Below, piece by piece: positions 10,034 through 18,522 of a DNA stretch of 64,000 nt (positions are counted from its first letter, which is position 1; the number at the start of each line of letters is the position of its first letter). The stretch is taken from the NCBI RefSeq assembly GCF_011759365.1, contig NZ_JAARLZ010000004.1, positions 372,001 to 436,000 of the forward strand, given 5' to 3'. The translations under genes were made by a program, and so were the position numbers. The stretch comes from Luteibacter anthropi. Its GTDB lineage: Bacteria > Pseudomonadota > Gammaproteobacteria > Xanthomonadales > Rhodanobacteraceae. The notes beneath the pieces were generated by a model. That model had not been told where the DNA came from and searched no databases. It worked only from the letters and a program-made list of their open reading frames with translations.

Positions 10034-11371
10034 ATGCTTCGCTGGACGCAATCCATTACCGCCAAGGTTCTTGGCATCGGACTGCTCGCCTTGCTCATGC
10101 TGGTTCCGTTGTCGCAGTCGGACGGACTCGTGCGCGAAAGACAGCAGATGCGTCATAACGCATCCACCCGCGTGGCCGAAGGCTGGGGCGGGGCACAGAC
10201 CCTTGGTGGCCTCGTGCTGTCGGTGCCGACGCGTACGGAGGTTCGCAGCAGCGACGGCAAGTCGCTGGGCGTGCGGGAATCCTCGGAGATCGTGCTTGCC
10301 GACGAACTGGATACCGTGGCGGACCTCGCCGTGGATCGTCGCCGGGTAGGCATGTACGAGGTGCCCATCTACACGGGGGAGGTGGCTGTCCGTGGTCGTA
10401 TCCAGCCGGCGGATATCCGGCGCCTAGCCACGGGAAGCGATACGCGGTGGGACAGCGACAAGGCAGAACTTCGCCTGCTGATTGCAGACACGCGAGGCCT
10501 GCAAGGCATCACATCGTTCACGGTCGACGGGCATCCGGCGCGGCTGGCGTCGTCCACGGCGCGCATGGGGTCCTATACGGTGCTGTCGGTACCCATGCCG
10601 GTCGATCCCGAGCGCGATACACCCGTGGATTTCGCGCTGAACCTGCGTATTGCAGGTACCGAATCGTTCTCCGTACTGCCCCTGGCGCGCTCGAACAGCG
10701 TGCGCATCCGCTCGCCGTGGGTTGATCCGAGTTTCATCGGCGCGCTGTTGCCAGGCACCCGATCGGTGACGGCCAGGGGTTTCGACGCCGACTGGCGGGT
10801 GCTGGATCTCAATCGCTCCTATGGGCAGCACTGGGACGCAGGGGATCGCGATGTCTCCGAGCGACTGGAACCCTCATCGTTCGGCGTCACGCTGTACCAG
10901 CCCGGCAGTGTCTACCAGCAGAACGACCGTGCGGGTAAATACGGCTTGCTGTTCATCGCGCTGACCTTCGTGGCGTTCTTCCTGTTCGAGGTACTGAAGG
11001 GCCTGCGCCTGCATCCGGTGCAGTACCTGCTGGTGGGGGCGGCGATGGCGAGCTTCTATGTGCTCCTTCTGGCGTTGTCCGAGCAGATCGGCTTTGGCTG
11101 GGCCTATGTCGTGGCCGCGGCCGCAGTGGTGCTGATCGTGGGTGGCTATGCCACGGCGGTGCTGCGGGCGCGCCGGGCCGGCCTGTTGCTGGGCGGCGTG
11201 CTGGCCCTGGTTTACGCCATACTGTATGGCCTGATCGGTGCGGAGCAGTACGCCCTGCTGATCGGCTCGGTCGTGCTCGTGGCAGTGGTTGCGCTCCTCA
11301 TGTACCTGACCCGCCGCATCGATTGGTACGCCTATGGCGTGCCGTTCAACCCAACGCCGGAAACGCCATGA
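10034..11371 (+). CDS. creD: CreD family inner-membrane protein
   Basis: This 445-residue protein matches CreD (DUF1219-type), an inner-membrane protein of the Cre regulon whose role is unclear; in some Gram-negatives it affects colicin tolerance or beta-lactam response. It has an N-terminal transmembrane helix (residues about 9-26), a large periplasmic region of beta character, and a cluster of five or six hydrophobic helices from about residue 300 to the end. The ATG at 10034 follows GAAAGGACACCGCCG. It overlaps tsaB by 4 bases. No creBC pair is adjacent; the two-component pair at 15.6-17.7 kb is a different type. Confidence 0.9.
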   Translation: MLRWTQSITAKVLGIGLLALLMLVPLSQSDGLVRERQQMRHNASTRVAEGWGGAQTLGGLVLSVPTRTEVRSSDGKSLGVRESSEIVLADELDTVADLAVDRRRVGMYEVPIYTGEVAVRGRIQPADIRRLATGSDTRWDSDKAELRLLIADTRGLQGITSFTVDGHPARLASSTARMGSYTVLSVPMPVDPERDTPVDFALNLRIAGTESFSVLPLARSNSVRIRSPWVDPSFIGALLPGTRSVTARGFDADWRVLDLNRSYGQHWDAGDRDVSERLEPSSFGVTLYQPGSVYQQNDRAGKYGLLFIALTFVAFFLFEVLKGLRLHPVQYLLVGAAMASFYVLLLALSEQIGFGWAYVVAAAAVVLIVGGYATAVLRARRAGLLLGGVLALVYAILYGLIGAEQYALLIGSVVLVAVVALLMYLTRRIDWYAYGVPFNPTPETP

Positions 11372-12057
11372 ATTACCTCGCCATCGAAACCTCCACCGAA
11401 GCCTGCTCCGTCGCCCTCGTGCACGGCGATGAAGTGATCGAGCGCAGCGAGATCGCCCCCCGCAGACACGCCGAGCTGGTGCTCCCGATGGCGGACGAAC
11501 TTCTGGCGGAAGCCGGGCTGAAGCGCGAGGCCTTGCAGGGCATCGCCGTGGGTCGTGGGCCGGGTGCGTTCACGGGCGTGCGCCTGGGCGTGTCACTGGC
11601 GCAGGGCATGGCGCTGGCACTGGATATCCCGGTGGTCACGGTGTCGTCGCTGGAGGCGCTGGCGCTGGAAGCCCCTGAGGACGACGCGGCCATTCTTTCC
11701 GTGATCGATGCGCGCATGGGCGAGATCTACGTGGCTGCGTGGAAGCGCGAGAACGACGGCGGCGTGACGCTGCTGGATCGCGAACGCGTGGATACCGCCG
11801 CCGCACTCATCCTGCCGGAAGCCTCGGCATGGCATGTGGTCGGCACGGGCTGGGAGACCTACGCCTCCGTGTTGCGCGAGCGTATTCATGCGCCTGTCCG
11901 CTCGTCGGAGGGCTTGCGCTATCCACAGGCACGCCACGTGGCGGAAATCGCGGCAAAGCGCTTCCGCGCCGGCGAGGCAGTGGCCCCGGAACTGGCGCTG
12001 CCGGTCTACCTGCGCGACAAGGTCGCCCTCACCCTGGTAGAACAAGGCAAAGCCTGA
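11368..12057 (+). CDS. tsaB: tRNA threonylcarbamoyladenosine biosynthesis protein TsaB
   Basis: The 229-residue protein begins MNYLAIETSTEACSVALVHGD, the ASKHA-fold N-terminus of TsaB/YeaZ. It contains GRGPGAFTGVRLGVSLAQGMA, the family hallmark. TsaB is the non-catalytic partner that scaffolds TsaD and TsaE to make t6A37 in tRNAs reading ANN codons. The start codon overlaps the creD stop (ATGA), so translation is coupled. A REP unit begins 9 bases after its stop. Confidence 0.95.
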   Translation: MNYLAIETSTEACSVALVHGDEVIERSEIAPRRHAELVLPMADELLAEAGLKREALQGIAVGRGPGAFTGVRLGVSLAQGMALALDIPVVTVSSLEALALEAPEDDAAILSVIDARMGEIYVAAWKRENDGGVTLLDRERVDTAAALILPEASAWHVVGTGWETYASVLRERIHAPVRSSEGLRYPQARHVAEIAAKRFRAGEAVAPELALPVYLRDKVALTLVEQGKA

Positions 12058-12066
12058 CCCGCCGTT

Positions 12067-12745
12067 GTAGGAGCGCGCCTCGCGCGCGACCGTTTGATAC
12101 GTAGCGTCGCCAGTTGAAAAGGGACTCACCTACCGAAGGTGTGGGAGCCGATCGCATCGGCGATGTTGCGCTCCGTAGTAAAGCAGCCCGTGTGGTGCGT
12201 CGCTCCGTAGGGTGGGCTCGCCTGTCGCCCTCGCATCGGCGCTCATACGTGGCGGTGCAGAGGCGACGGGTGCGGCCCTTGTCGCTCCGGCCTGCGGTGT
12301 CCCTCGGGAAAGGAGGAGCCGCTGCGCGGCTCAGTGTCTTATGGCTTGCGCCCCTTCGGGCACGGGGAGCGGGCGGGGTTTTTCGACTCGGCTCCTGCCT
12401 CGGCGAAAAAGGCCGGCCTTCCTGGCCGGCCCCCTTCGGGCCTTTTCCGCCCACTCCCCTCACCTCCATCAAGTCGCGCCAAGGGCCGCCCCCGCCGCCT
12501 CTCCCAACGTGATCGCAGGCTGTTGTAGGAGCGCGCCTGCGCGCGACCGGTTGTCGCGAATATGTTCATCGTTTCGATTCAAACGGTCGCGCGCAAGCAC
12601 GCTCCTACAACGCTACGTGGCTACCGGAGGGGCGATCAACCTTGCGACGACGCTTCCCCTGTAGGAGCGCGCCTGCGCGCGACCGGTTGTCGCGAATGTC
12701 GTCAACGTCTCGCCTTGGCCGGTCGCGCGCAAGGCGCGCTCCTAC
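12067..12745 (+). repeat. Compound REP element, copy 1 (complete)
   Basis: This fills the 700-base gap between tsaB and the aminotransferase. It has a single REP at 12067-12092, a non-coding core at 12093-12520, an inverted REP pair at 12525-12608, a 52-base spacer, and a second REP pair at 12661-12745. The same unit, spacer included, occurs inverted at 22426-23103. The core holds CTTATGGCTTGCGCCCCTTC, a GGCCGG/CCGGCC hairpin at 12411-12432 next to five A residues, and CACCTCCATCAAGTCGCGCC. Open frames in it change frame between copies, so I treat it as non-coding. Confidence 0.85.
12404..12432 (-). terminator. Terminator-like hairpin inside compound element copy 1
   Basis: Read on the minus strand, a GGCCGG...CCGGCC stem is followed directly by five T residues. 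This is the correct direction to end transcripts of the leftward operon that stops at 12756. Confidence 0.6.
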
Positions 12746-12755
12746 AGGGTGTGTG

Positions 12756-13967
12756 TCAGGAGAGGGCTATGGTGGCTTCGATGACGGCGCATACGTGTTC
12801 GAATGCTACGTCGTCGAGCCACGGGCTGTTGGTGATGGTGAGCGTGCGCGCCGCGAAGTCTCGGGCATGGGGGACGTGATCGCCACCGGGCATGCTGCCA
12901 AGGTAGTCGTAGTCGGGCAGGGCGTGGATGAACATGCGTGCCACGCCGTATCGCGATGCCCATAACCGTGCCAGCACCGCATCGCGTGTGCGTTCGTCGG
13001 GCATGCGCAACATCAGGTAAGGCCAGGTACCGCCTTCGTCGGAGAACGCGTGCACACCAGGGATCGATGCCAGTCGCGGCAATCGCGCGCGAGCTTGCGC
13101 CCTGGTGATGTCGATGAATTGCGCCAGTCGCGGGAAGGCCCTGGCGCCGACGGCGCGGCGCCAGCGTCCCACGGTGTGCAGGGGAAAATCGGCGCTGAAG
13201 TGTTCGCCTGCTGCGCCGATGAGGTCGCCCTTGCGCAGCGAGCGGCGCATGTCGTTGCCATAGGCGAGGGCCATGCCGCGTGGGCGATACAGTGCCGTGT
13301 AGCCGAGCAGTTCGAGCGTGCGGCGCAACTCCCAGCCGGGATGCCAGCGGGCGATGCGCTTGCTGGCACGGCGAAAACGCGCGCGCCACGCCTCGTCCTG
13401 CGCGACCAGCAGGCCGCCTTCGAAGATGGACAGGCCTTTGCCGGCTGCCAGGCTAAAGAAACCGATATCACCCCGTGTGCCCGCGAAGCCGCCGTCGAGA
13501 CGTGCACCCAGCGCCTGCGCAGCGTCTTCGATGGTGAGCGCGCCGGCAGGGTGGGCGATGGCATTGGCCGTGGCGACATCAGCCAGGCGACCGCCGAGAT
13601 GGGTGGGCACCACGGCCAGTGTCTGTTCGCCGCAGGCCTCGGCGAGGCGCTGTGGATCCATGTCGAAGTGACCGGGAAGCAGGTCGACCAGGCGGGGCAC
13701 GAGACCCGCGCGGCGCACTGCCAGGGGCACCAGTGGACACGTATAGGCGGGGATGGCGACCTCCCGGCGGGAGGGCGCGTGTTCCGACAAGGCGGTCAGC
13801 GCTACCGTGAGCGCCGCCGTCCCCGAGCATTCCAGTTGGACTTCTTCAACGCCCAGCCATGTCGCCGCCTGCGCGGTGAGCGGCGCGGCGACGGAGCCGG
13901 CGAGGTCGTGCAGGCCTAGCGGCAGGCCGGCAGTGGGCGGCGATTCGCGCTCAGGCCGTAACCGCAT
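12756..13967 (-). CDS. DegT/DnrJ/EryC1/StrS-family PLP-dependent aminotransferase
   Basis: The 403-residue protein has the fold-type I order of sugar aminotransferases of the DegT family. It shows ECSGTAALTVAL (cofactor phosphate binding), PAYTCPLVPLAVRRAG, IEDAAQALGA with the pyridine-binding Asp, and SLAAGKGLSIFEGG with the Schiff-base Lys. Such enzymes usually transaminate nucleotide-linked keto-sugars, as ArnB does. It is the last gene of a leftward operon. It overlaps the upstream small membrane gene by 17 bases. Substrate unknown; neighbours suggest amino-sugar or lipid-linked sugar modification. Confidence 0.85.
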   Translation of the reverse strand: MRLRPERESPPTAGLPLGLHDLAGSVAAPLTAQAATWLGVEEVQLECSGTAALTVALTALSEHAPSRREVAIPAYTCPLVPLAVRRAGLVPRLVDLLPGHFDMDPQRLAEACGEQTLAVVPTHLGGRLADVATANAIAHPAGALTIEDAAQALGARLDGGFAGTRGDIGFFSLAAGKGLSIFEGGLLVAQDEAWRARFRRASKRIARWHPGWELRRTLELLGYTALYRPRGMALAYGNDMRRSLRKGDLIGAAGEHFSADFPLHTVGRWRRAVGARAFPRLAQFIDITRAQARARLPRLASIPGVHAFSDEGGTWPYLMLRMPDERTRDAVLARLWASRYGVARMFIHALPDYDYLGSMPGGDHVPHARDFAARTLTITNSPWLDDVAFEHVCAVIEATIALS

Positions 13968-14349
13968 CGCTGCTGGTCTCGTCGTCGCTCTCGGCGAAGG
14001 CCAGGCAGACGATGCCGGCGATGATCGCCACGGCGCCGATGATCTGCGGCATGCCGATCGGCTCGTGGAAGACCCACCACGACAGCACCATCACGCTGAT
14101 CACTTCCAGGTGCGACGCCGCGAATGCCGGCCCGATGGGCGCGTGCTTGAGCAGGCTCATCCAGGTGAGGAAAGCGCCGATATAGCCGACCACCGCACCG
14201 TAGATCCACGGATGGGAGAACACGCGCATCACCCACTCGGTGCTCATCTCGACGGGCAGCGCGTGGCTGCCGGCCATCTTGAAGCAGACGAGGTTCAGCG
14301 TGTCGAACGCCATGAGCATGGCGAAGCCGATGAGATAGAAGCGCTTCAT
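13951..14349 (-). CDS. Small EamA/SMR-like membrane protein, second subunit
   Basis: The 132-residue protein (start ATG 14349, MKRFYLIGFAMLMAFD) has four predicted hydrophobic helices and a charged tail (AESDDETSSD). It is half the size of an ordinary EamA transporter and close to ArnF. The pattern IGPAFAASHLEVISVMVLSWWVFHEPI is like the third and fourth helices of SMR and EamA proteins. It overlaps the preceding membrane gene by 4 bases and the aminotransferase by 17 bases. It probably forms a heterodimeric flippase or exporter with the next-listed protein. Confidence 0.8.
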   Translation of the reverse strand: MKRFYLIGFAMLMAFDTLNLVCFKMAGSHALPVEMSTEWVMRVFSHPWIYGAVVGYIGAFLTWMSLLKHAPIGPAFAASHLEVISVMVLSWWVFHEPIGMPQIIGAVAIIAGIVCLAFAESDDETSSDAVTA

Positions 14350-14705
14350 GTACCCACACCCACGATGGCCACGCCCGCGGCCACCAGCAGGATGCCGGTG
14401 ACCCGCAGCGGGCTCAGTTTTTCGTTGAACAGGAAGCGGCCCGCGACCATGATCGCCACGATGTTGATCGAGCCCAGCAGCACGCCCTCGGAGAGCGGTA
14501 CCAGCGAGAGGAAGGCGATCCACACGAGGAATTCGGCGACATAACAGCCGATGCCTGTCCAGATCCACGGGCGGGCCAGCATGTACTTCCAGCGGGCGAG
14601 GCCGTCGCCCGCGCGCTCATCGCTGGCGGCGGCCTTGAAGGCCAGCTGGCCACCGGTATCGAGTACGACGTTCGCGATCCACAACGCGACAACCAGACCA
14701 TTCAT
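14346..14705 (-). CDS. Small EamA/SMR-like membrane protein, first subunit
   Basis: The 119-residue protein has four hydrophobic helices. Its VPLSEGVLLGSINIVAIMVAGRFLFNEKLSP segment resembles the SMR/EamA helix 3-4 signature (the real stretch is about residues 69-99). Size and pairing resemble ArnE of the undecaprenyl-phosphate-aminoarabinose flippase. It follows the hydrolase gene by 4 bases and overlaps its partner by 4. Transport substrate unknown. Confidence 0.8.
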   Translation of the reverse strand: MNGLVVALWIANVVLDTGGQLAFKAAASDERAGDGLARWKYMLARPWIWTGIGCYVAEFLVWIAFLSLVPLSEGVLLGSINIVAIMVAGRFLFNEKLSPLRVTGILLVAAGVAIVGVGT

Positions 14706-14709
14706 GCGG

Positions 14710-15591
14710 TCAGGCTGCCATGCGTGTGGGACGTGCGTCGCGCGCGATCCGGCTGAAGAAGTCGGCGGTGCGCTCGATCAGCAGGCGACGTTCGCGGTCG
14801 ACCGTGATCATGTGATAGCTGTCGCCGAGCAGAAGAATCTCAATGGGGCCGCTGACCCGGCGCGCGACGAGGTCGGCATTGCTGCGGACGCTCGCGATGT
14901 CGTCGTCTACCGCATGGGCGATGAAGCACGGTGCGGTGACCTGCGGCAGGCGACGGCGCGTGTCGCGTGCCAGGGCCATCATCTCGGCCACGGCGAACCA
15001 GGGATTGCCCGGCAGGCCGGCGCTCTTGCTGTCGCCCGAGAGCATGGCCGAGCTGATCTGCGCGCGCAGGCGCTCGTCACGGATGCCGTAGGGCGGTTTT
15101 TCCTGGAAGCTCACTTTCTTGCCGATGCCCAGCGACTTGAGGATGGGCAGCAGGAAGTTGAAGCGACGCTCGATCCAGGGCATGGACCAGCCGTCGTAGC
15201 GGAACGTGGCGCCGAACACGCCCACGCCCGAGACCCACTCCGGCCGCGTGGCGGCAAGGCGCAGCGCCAGTACGGCGCCCATGGACAGGCCGGCCACGAA
15301 CAGGCGGTCGACCTTGCCGCGCAGCTGCTCGGCGGCCTTCTCCACGCTGTCGTACCAATCCTGCCAGGTGGTGGCCAGAAGATCGTCTTCGGTGCCGCAA
15401 TGACCCGCCAACTGCACGCCCACGACGGTGAAACCCGCGCGGTTCAGCCCCTTGCCGACGAGTCGCATCTCGGTGGGGGTGCCGGTCAGGCCATGGATGA
15501 GGAGGACGCCATCGCGCCCGCCTTCGAACTGGAATTCCGCCGTCTCGCTCACTGGACGCCTCTGCCCTTCAGGGACTTTCAATGATGACAT
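14710..15591 (-). CDS. Alpha/beta hydrolase (carboxylesterase/thioesterase-like)
   Basis: The 293-residue protein has the canonical alpha/beta-hydrolase order. HGLTG forms the oxyanion loop (about residues 33-37), and GLSMG holds the nucleophile Ser near residue 100. AVDDDIAS has the acid Asp, and DSYHMITVD has the catalytic His near the C-terminus. The overall pattern is like Geobacillus Est30-type carboxylesterases. There is no signal peptide. It is the first gene of the four-gene leftward operon with two small transporters and a DegT aminotransferase, so it may trim or transfer an acyl group in the same pathway; that is inference. Confidence 0.85.
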   Translation of the reverse strand: MSSLKVPEGQRRPVSETAEFQFEGGRDGVLLIHGLTGTPTEMRLVGKGLNRAGFTVVGVQLAGHCGTEDDLLATTWQDWYDSVEKAAEQLRGKVDRLFVAGLSMGAVLALRLAATRPEWVSGVGVFGATFRYDGWSMPWIERRFNFLLPILKSLGIGKKVSFQEKPPYGIRDERLRAQISSAMLSGDSKSAGLPGNPWFAVAEMMALARDTRRRLPQVTAPCFIAHAVDDDIASVRSNADLVARRVSGPIEILLLGDSYHMITVDRERRLLIERTADFFSRIARDARPTRMAA

Positions 15592-15641
15592 GGTGCCATG
15601 CCTCCGGTTTCATGTGGCTTTCCGGGGCTGGGCGGGGCCTG

Positions 15642-17060
15642 TCAGGTGTTGTGGTGCGGCCCCGGGGCAGGGAAACGGATCTCGACACGCAGGCCACCCA
15701 CCTCGCCGTGCATGAATTCCACGCGTGCGGAGTGGCGTTCGGCGATGCTCTCGACGATGGCAAGACCAAGGCCCGTGCCGTCTTCATCGCTGCCGGGCAC
15801 GCGGAAGAAGCGCTCGCCCAACTGGGCCAGGAAGGCCTCGGGTACGCCAGGGCCATCGTCTTCCACCGCCAGCACGATATCGCCGACGGCGTCTTCCACC
15901 GACACGGTGACGCTATGGCCGCGACCGGCGTAGTGAAAGGCGTTGTCCACGAGGTTGTCGATGGTTTCCTGGATCTGCAACGCATCGCCACGGATGAAGC
16001 AGGGGCGTTCGAGCCCTTCGTAGCCGAGGTCCACGCCCTGCGCGATGGCCTGGTGGACGCGCATCGACACGGCCTCGGGCACGACCTGGCTGAGGTCGAT
16101 GAGGGCCATGCCATCGTGGTCGGGCAGATCGGGCGACTGCGTGCGGGTGAGCGCCAGCAGCTGTGCCGAGGTGCGCGCCGCACGGGCAGCCAGGCGATGC
16201 ACGTGGCGCATGGCTTCGATGCGCTGGGCGGGGTCTTCCATGCCCTCGTAGCGTTCGACATGCATCTGGATGCCGGCCAGCGGCGTGCGCAACTGATGCG
16301 CGGCATCGGCGATGAATCGCTCCTGCAGGCCGATCATGTTGCGCATGCGGGCGAACAGGTCGTCGATGGTGCGTGTGAGCGGCAGGATTTCGATGGGCAC
16401 GTCTTCCTCGCCGATGGGCCCCAGGTCGTGGCCGCGCCGTCCGAGTCGCGTGGTCAGCGGTTCCAGCACGCCCAGGCCGTGGCTCACGCCGAACCACACC
16501 AGCAGCAGCACGGCGGCGATCAGCAGGGCCTGCATCGGCAGGGTGAGAAACAGGATCTCGCGAGCGCGGATGTGGCGGTCGCGCAGGTTTTCCGCCACGG
16601 TGATCGTCAGGATGTCGCCGTCTTCGTGGCGGTTGGGCACGCGCATGATCGCAGCGCGCAAGGGGCGGCGGCCGAGCGTGGTGTCATAGAGGCGCGGCGG
16701 CGCGTCCACGTGCACGTTGCGTTCGGGGCCGTCCAGCTCGGCGTTGCCCACAATCCGGCCGTGCCGGTCGCTGACCACCGTGTAGTAATTGCGGCCGTCG
16801 GGATCGTATTCGAGCAGGAACCGGGCCTGTTCCGAGAGCTCGCCGCTGAGTGCATCGTTGCCGATCAGCTCCGACAGGGTCAGAGCCTGATCGGACAGGT
16901 CGGTGTCGTGGATGTGGTTGGAATACGCCAGCGCGATGAAATAGCCGATCACCGTATCGAGCACGAGCACGACCAGCACGGGCACCAGCAGGAAGGTGAG
17001 CAGGCGGCGGCGCAGGCTGGGCCGCGGCGGCCGCTGGGCCGCGTGACGGCGGTCAGGCAT
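15642..17060 (-). CDS. Two-component sensor histidine kinase (TctE/QseC-like)
   Basis: The 472-residue protein has a first transmembrane helix at about 20-42, a periplasmic region of about 130 residues resembling the 2CSK-N sensor of TctE-type kinases, and a second helix near 180-200. The DHp H-box is FIADAAHQLRTPLAG, with the phospho-His in AHQLRTP. The ATPase motifs are the N-box (DNLVDNAFHYA), a G1 box (VEDDGPGVP) and a G2 box (GTGLGLAIVESI). It overlaps the response regulator gene by 8 bases. The signal is unknown; TctE relatives sense tricarboxylates. Confidence 0.9.
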   Translation of the reverse strand: MPDRRHAAQRPPRPSLRRRLLTFLLVPVLVVLVLDTVIGYFIALAYSNHIHDTDLSDQALTLSELIGNDALSGELSEQARFLLEYDPDGRNYYTVVSDRHGRIVGNAELDGPERNVHVDAPPRLYDTTLGRRPLRAAIMRVPNRHEDGDILTITVAENLRDRHIRAREILFLTLPMQALLIAAVLLLVWFGVSHGLGVLEPLTTRLGRRGHDLGPIGEEDVPIEILPLTRTIDDLFARMRNMIGLQERFIADAAHQLRTPLAGIQMHVERYEGMEDPAQRIEAMRHVHRLAARAARTSAQLLALTRTQSPDLPDHDGMALIDLSQVVPEAVSMRVHQAIAQGVDLGYEGLERPCFIRGDALQIQETIDNLVDNAFHYAGRGHSVTVSVEDAVGDIVLAVEDDGPGVPEAFLAQLGERFFRVPGSDEDGTGLGLAIVESIAERHSARVEFMHGEVGGLRVEIRFPAPGPHHNT

Positions 17061-17727
17061 CCGCGGTTTCTTCGAGCAGGTAGCCCAGGCCGCGGATGGT
17101 GCGCACGCTGGTGCCGGAGCCCTGGAGCTTCTTGCGCAGGCGGTGCAGGGCGATGTCCAGGCCGTTGTCCGTGAGGTCTTCGTCCCAGTTGCACAGCGCC
17201 TCGACGAGCTGGGCGCGGCTGGTCACCTTGTCGACCCGGGTGGCCAGGGCTTCGATAAGGCCGAACTCGCGTGCCGTGAGGTCGAGCGGCAGGTCGCCGA
17301 TCCAGGCGCGATGACCGGGTATATCCAGGCGCAGGCGGGCAATGCGGAACTCCGGCGTGCCATTGCTGGTGCGGCGGCGGAGCAGGGCGCGCACGCGCGC
17401 GTCGAACTCCACCAGCGCGAACGGCTTCAGCAGGTAATCGTCGGCACCCAGGTCGAGCACGCGCACGCGCTCCTTCAGGCCCTCGCGGGCCGTCACCACC
17501 AGCACGGGCAGGCTGTTACCGCGTTTTCGCGCGCGCGCAAGGACGTCGCTGCCGTCGAGCTTGGGCAGGCCCAGGTCGAGTACGAGCAGGTCGTATTCGT
17601 GGTCACGCAGCGCGTTGTCGGCGGTCACCCCGTCGGTCACGTGGTCCACGGCGTGACCACTTTGTTCGAGCGAGGAGCGGACGGCGGCGGCGATCGATGT
17701 GTCGTCTTCGGCGAGAAGGATGCGCAT
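17053..17727 (-). CDS. OmpR-family response regulator (TctD/QseB-like)
   Basis: The 224-residue protein has an N-terminal receiver with the acidic pair in LLAEDDTS, phosphoacceptor Asp in DLLVLDLGLPKLDG, the Thr in LVVTAREG and the Lys in LLKPFALVEFDAR. A C-terminal winged helix follows, with LDLTAREFGLIEAL and RTIRGLGYLLEE. I chose ATG 17727 (MRILLAEDD), the usual start of receivers; an ATG at 17739 would add four residues. It is first in the regulator-kinase operon and is divergent from the iron-type operon at 17.9 kb. Confidence 0.93.
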   Translation of the reverse strand: MRILLAEDDTSIAAAVRSSLEQSGHAVDHVTDGVTADNALRDHEYDLLVLDLGLPKLDGSDVLARARKRGNSLPVLVVTAREGLKERVRVLDLGADDYLLKPFALVEFDARVRALLRRRTSNGTPEFRIARLRLDIPGHRAWIGDLPLDLTAREFGLIEALATRVDKVTSRAQLVEALCNWDEDLTDNGLDIALHRLRKKLQGSGTSVRTIRGLGYLLEETADA

Positions 17728-17814
17728 GGTGCCAAGCATACGCCGGGGCAGGGCAGGGACGCATGCGCTGGCGGCACGCTTACGGCAGGTTCGCAGGAAA
17801 GCGTTAAGTCATTA

Positions 17815-17833
17815 ATTGCGAACGATTCGCGTT
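17815..17833. promoter_or_regulatory. Fur-box-like palindrome upstream of the PepSY-ApbE-flavoreductase operon
   Basis: GCGAA-CGA-TTCGC at 17818-17830 lies in a 19-base window of Fur-box size (ATTGCGAACGATTCGCGTT), in an AT-rich patch. TGCGAAT-n-ATTCGCA-like sites are common before iron-uptake genes in Pseudomonas and xanthomonads. It is 55-70 bases before the first start codon of the operon. The assignment rests on motif resemblance and operon content only. Confidence 0.5.
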
Positions 17834-17884
17834 TATTTTAACATTCGCATGTTTTTGCCAATCGCCCCCGGGGACCTTCCAGCT

Positions 17885-18511
17885 ATGCGCGACACCGTGG
17901 ACCGGCAACGCCGCGCTTTCTGGATCAAACACTTGCATCGCTGGCACTGGATCAGTTCGGCCGTGTCGCTGGTGGTCTTGCTGCTGTTTTCCGTAACCGG
18001 CTTCACGCTGAATCATGCGGCCCGCATCGAGGCCGCGCCCCGGGTGGAACAGAAGGATGCCCTGCTCCCGGAGGGCCTGCGCGGCCAGCTCGTGGCACCC
18101 CAGGACACGAAGTCTGCGCCGTTGGCACCTGCGATCGCGAACTTCGTCGCGGAGCGCACCGGCGCCGATATCGCAAACAAGCCGGGCGACTGGAGCAACG
18201 ACGAGGTGTACGTCTCGCTGCCGCGCCCCGGCGGCGATGGCTGGGTAAGCGTCGACCGTGAAACCGGTGATGTTCACTACGAGGTCACCGACCGCGGCTG
18301 GCTCGCCTATCTCAACGATCTGCACAAGGGCCGCAATACGGGCCCGGTGTGGAGCTGGTTCATCGACGTGTTCGCGCTGGCCTGCGTGGTCTTCGCGCTC
18401 ACCGGCCTGCTGCTGCTCAAGATGCATGCCGGCCAGCGCGGCATGACCTGGCCGATGGTGGCCCTCGGGTTCGTGCTGCCGCTGCTTGTCGCCCTTCTTT
18501 TCATCCACTGA
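17885..18511 (+). CDS. PepSY-associated transmembrane protein
   Basis: The 208-residue protein (ATG 17885, MRDTVDRQRRAFWIKHLHRWHWISS) has a basic/aromatic N-terminus with HLHRWHW, then a helix at about 25-42. A periplasmic PepSY-like region follows (VYVSLPRPGGDGWVSVDRETGDVHYEVTDRG), then LNDLHKGRNTG and two C-terminal helices. PepSY-TM proteins often sit with ferric reductases, where conserved His residues may bind heme. It is the first gene of a five-gene operon. An in-frame ATG at 17816 lies inside the Fur-like palindrome and is rejected. Confidence 0.85.
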   Translation: MRDTVDRQRRAFWIKHLHRWHWISSAVSLVVLLLFSVTGFTLNHAARIEAAPRVEQKDALLPEGLRGQLVAPQDTKSAPLAPAIANFVAERTGADIANKPGDWSNDEVYVSLPRPGGDGWVSVDRETGDVHYEVTDRGWLAYLNDLHKGRNTGPVWSWFIDVFALACVVFALTGLLLLKMHAGQRGMTWPMVALGFVLPLLVALLFIH

Positions 18512-18522
18512 TGGGACATCCC

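Noticed and set aside
12114-12512. A 132-codon ORF in compound element copy 1 and a similar 135-codon ORF in copy 2
   Set aside because: They start alike (MKR-SPTEGVGADRIGDVALRS) but shift frame against each other midway. No shared frame is kept in copy 3, so coding is unlikely.
12525-12745. The regular GTAGGAGCGCGC repeats as a possible CRISPR array
   Set aside because: The repeats are inverted pairs with short variable gaps, are scattered through the window, and have no cas genes. They are REPs.
17816-17884. ATG 17816 as the start of the PepSY protein
   Set aside because: It would put the start inside the Fur-like palindrome and add residues before the typical RQRRAFWIKHLHRWHW start of the family.
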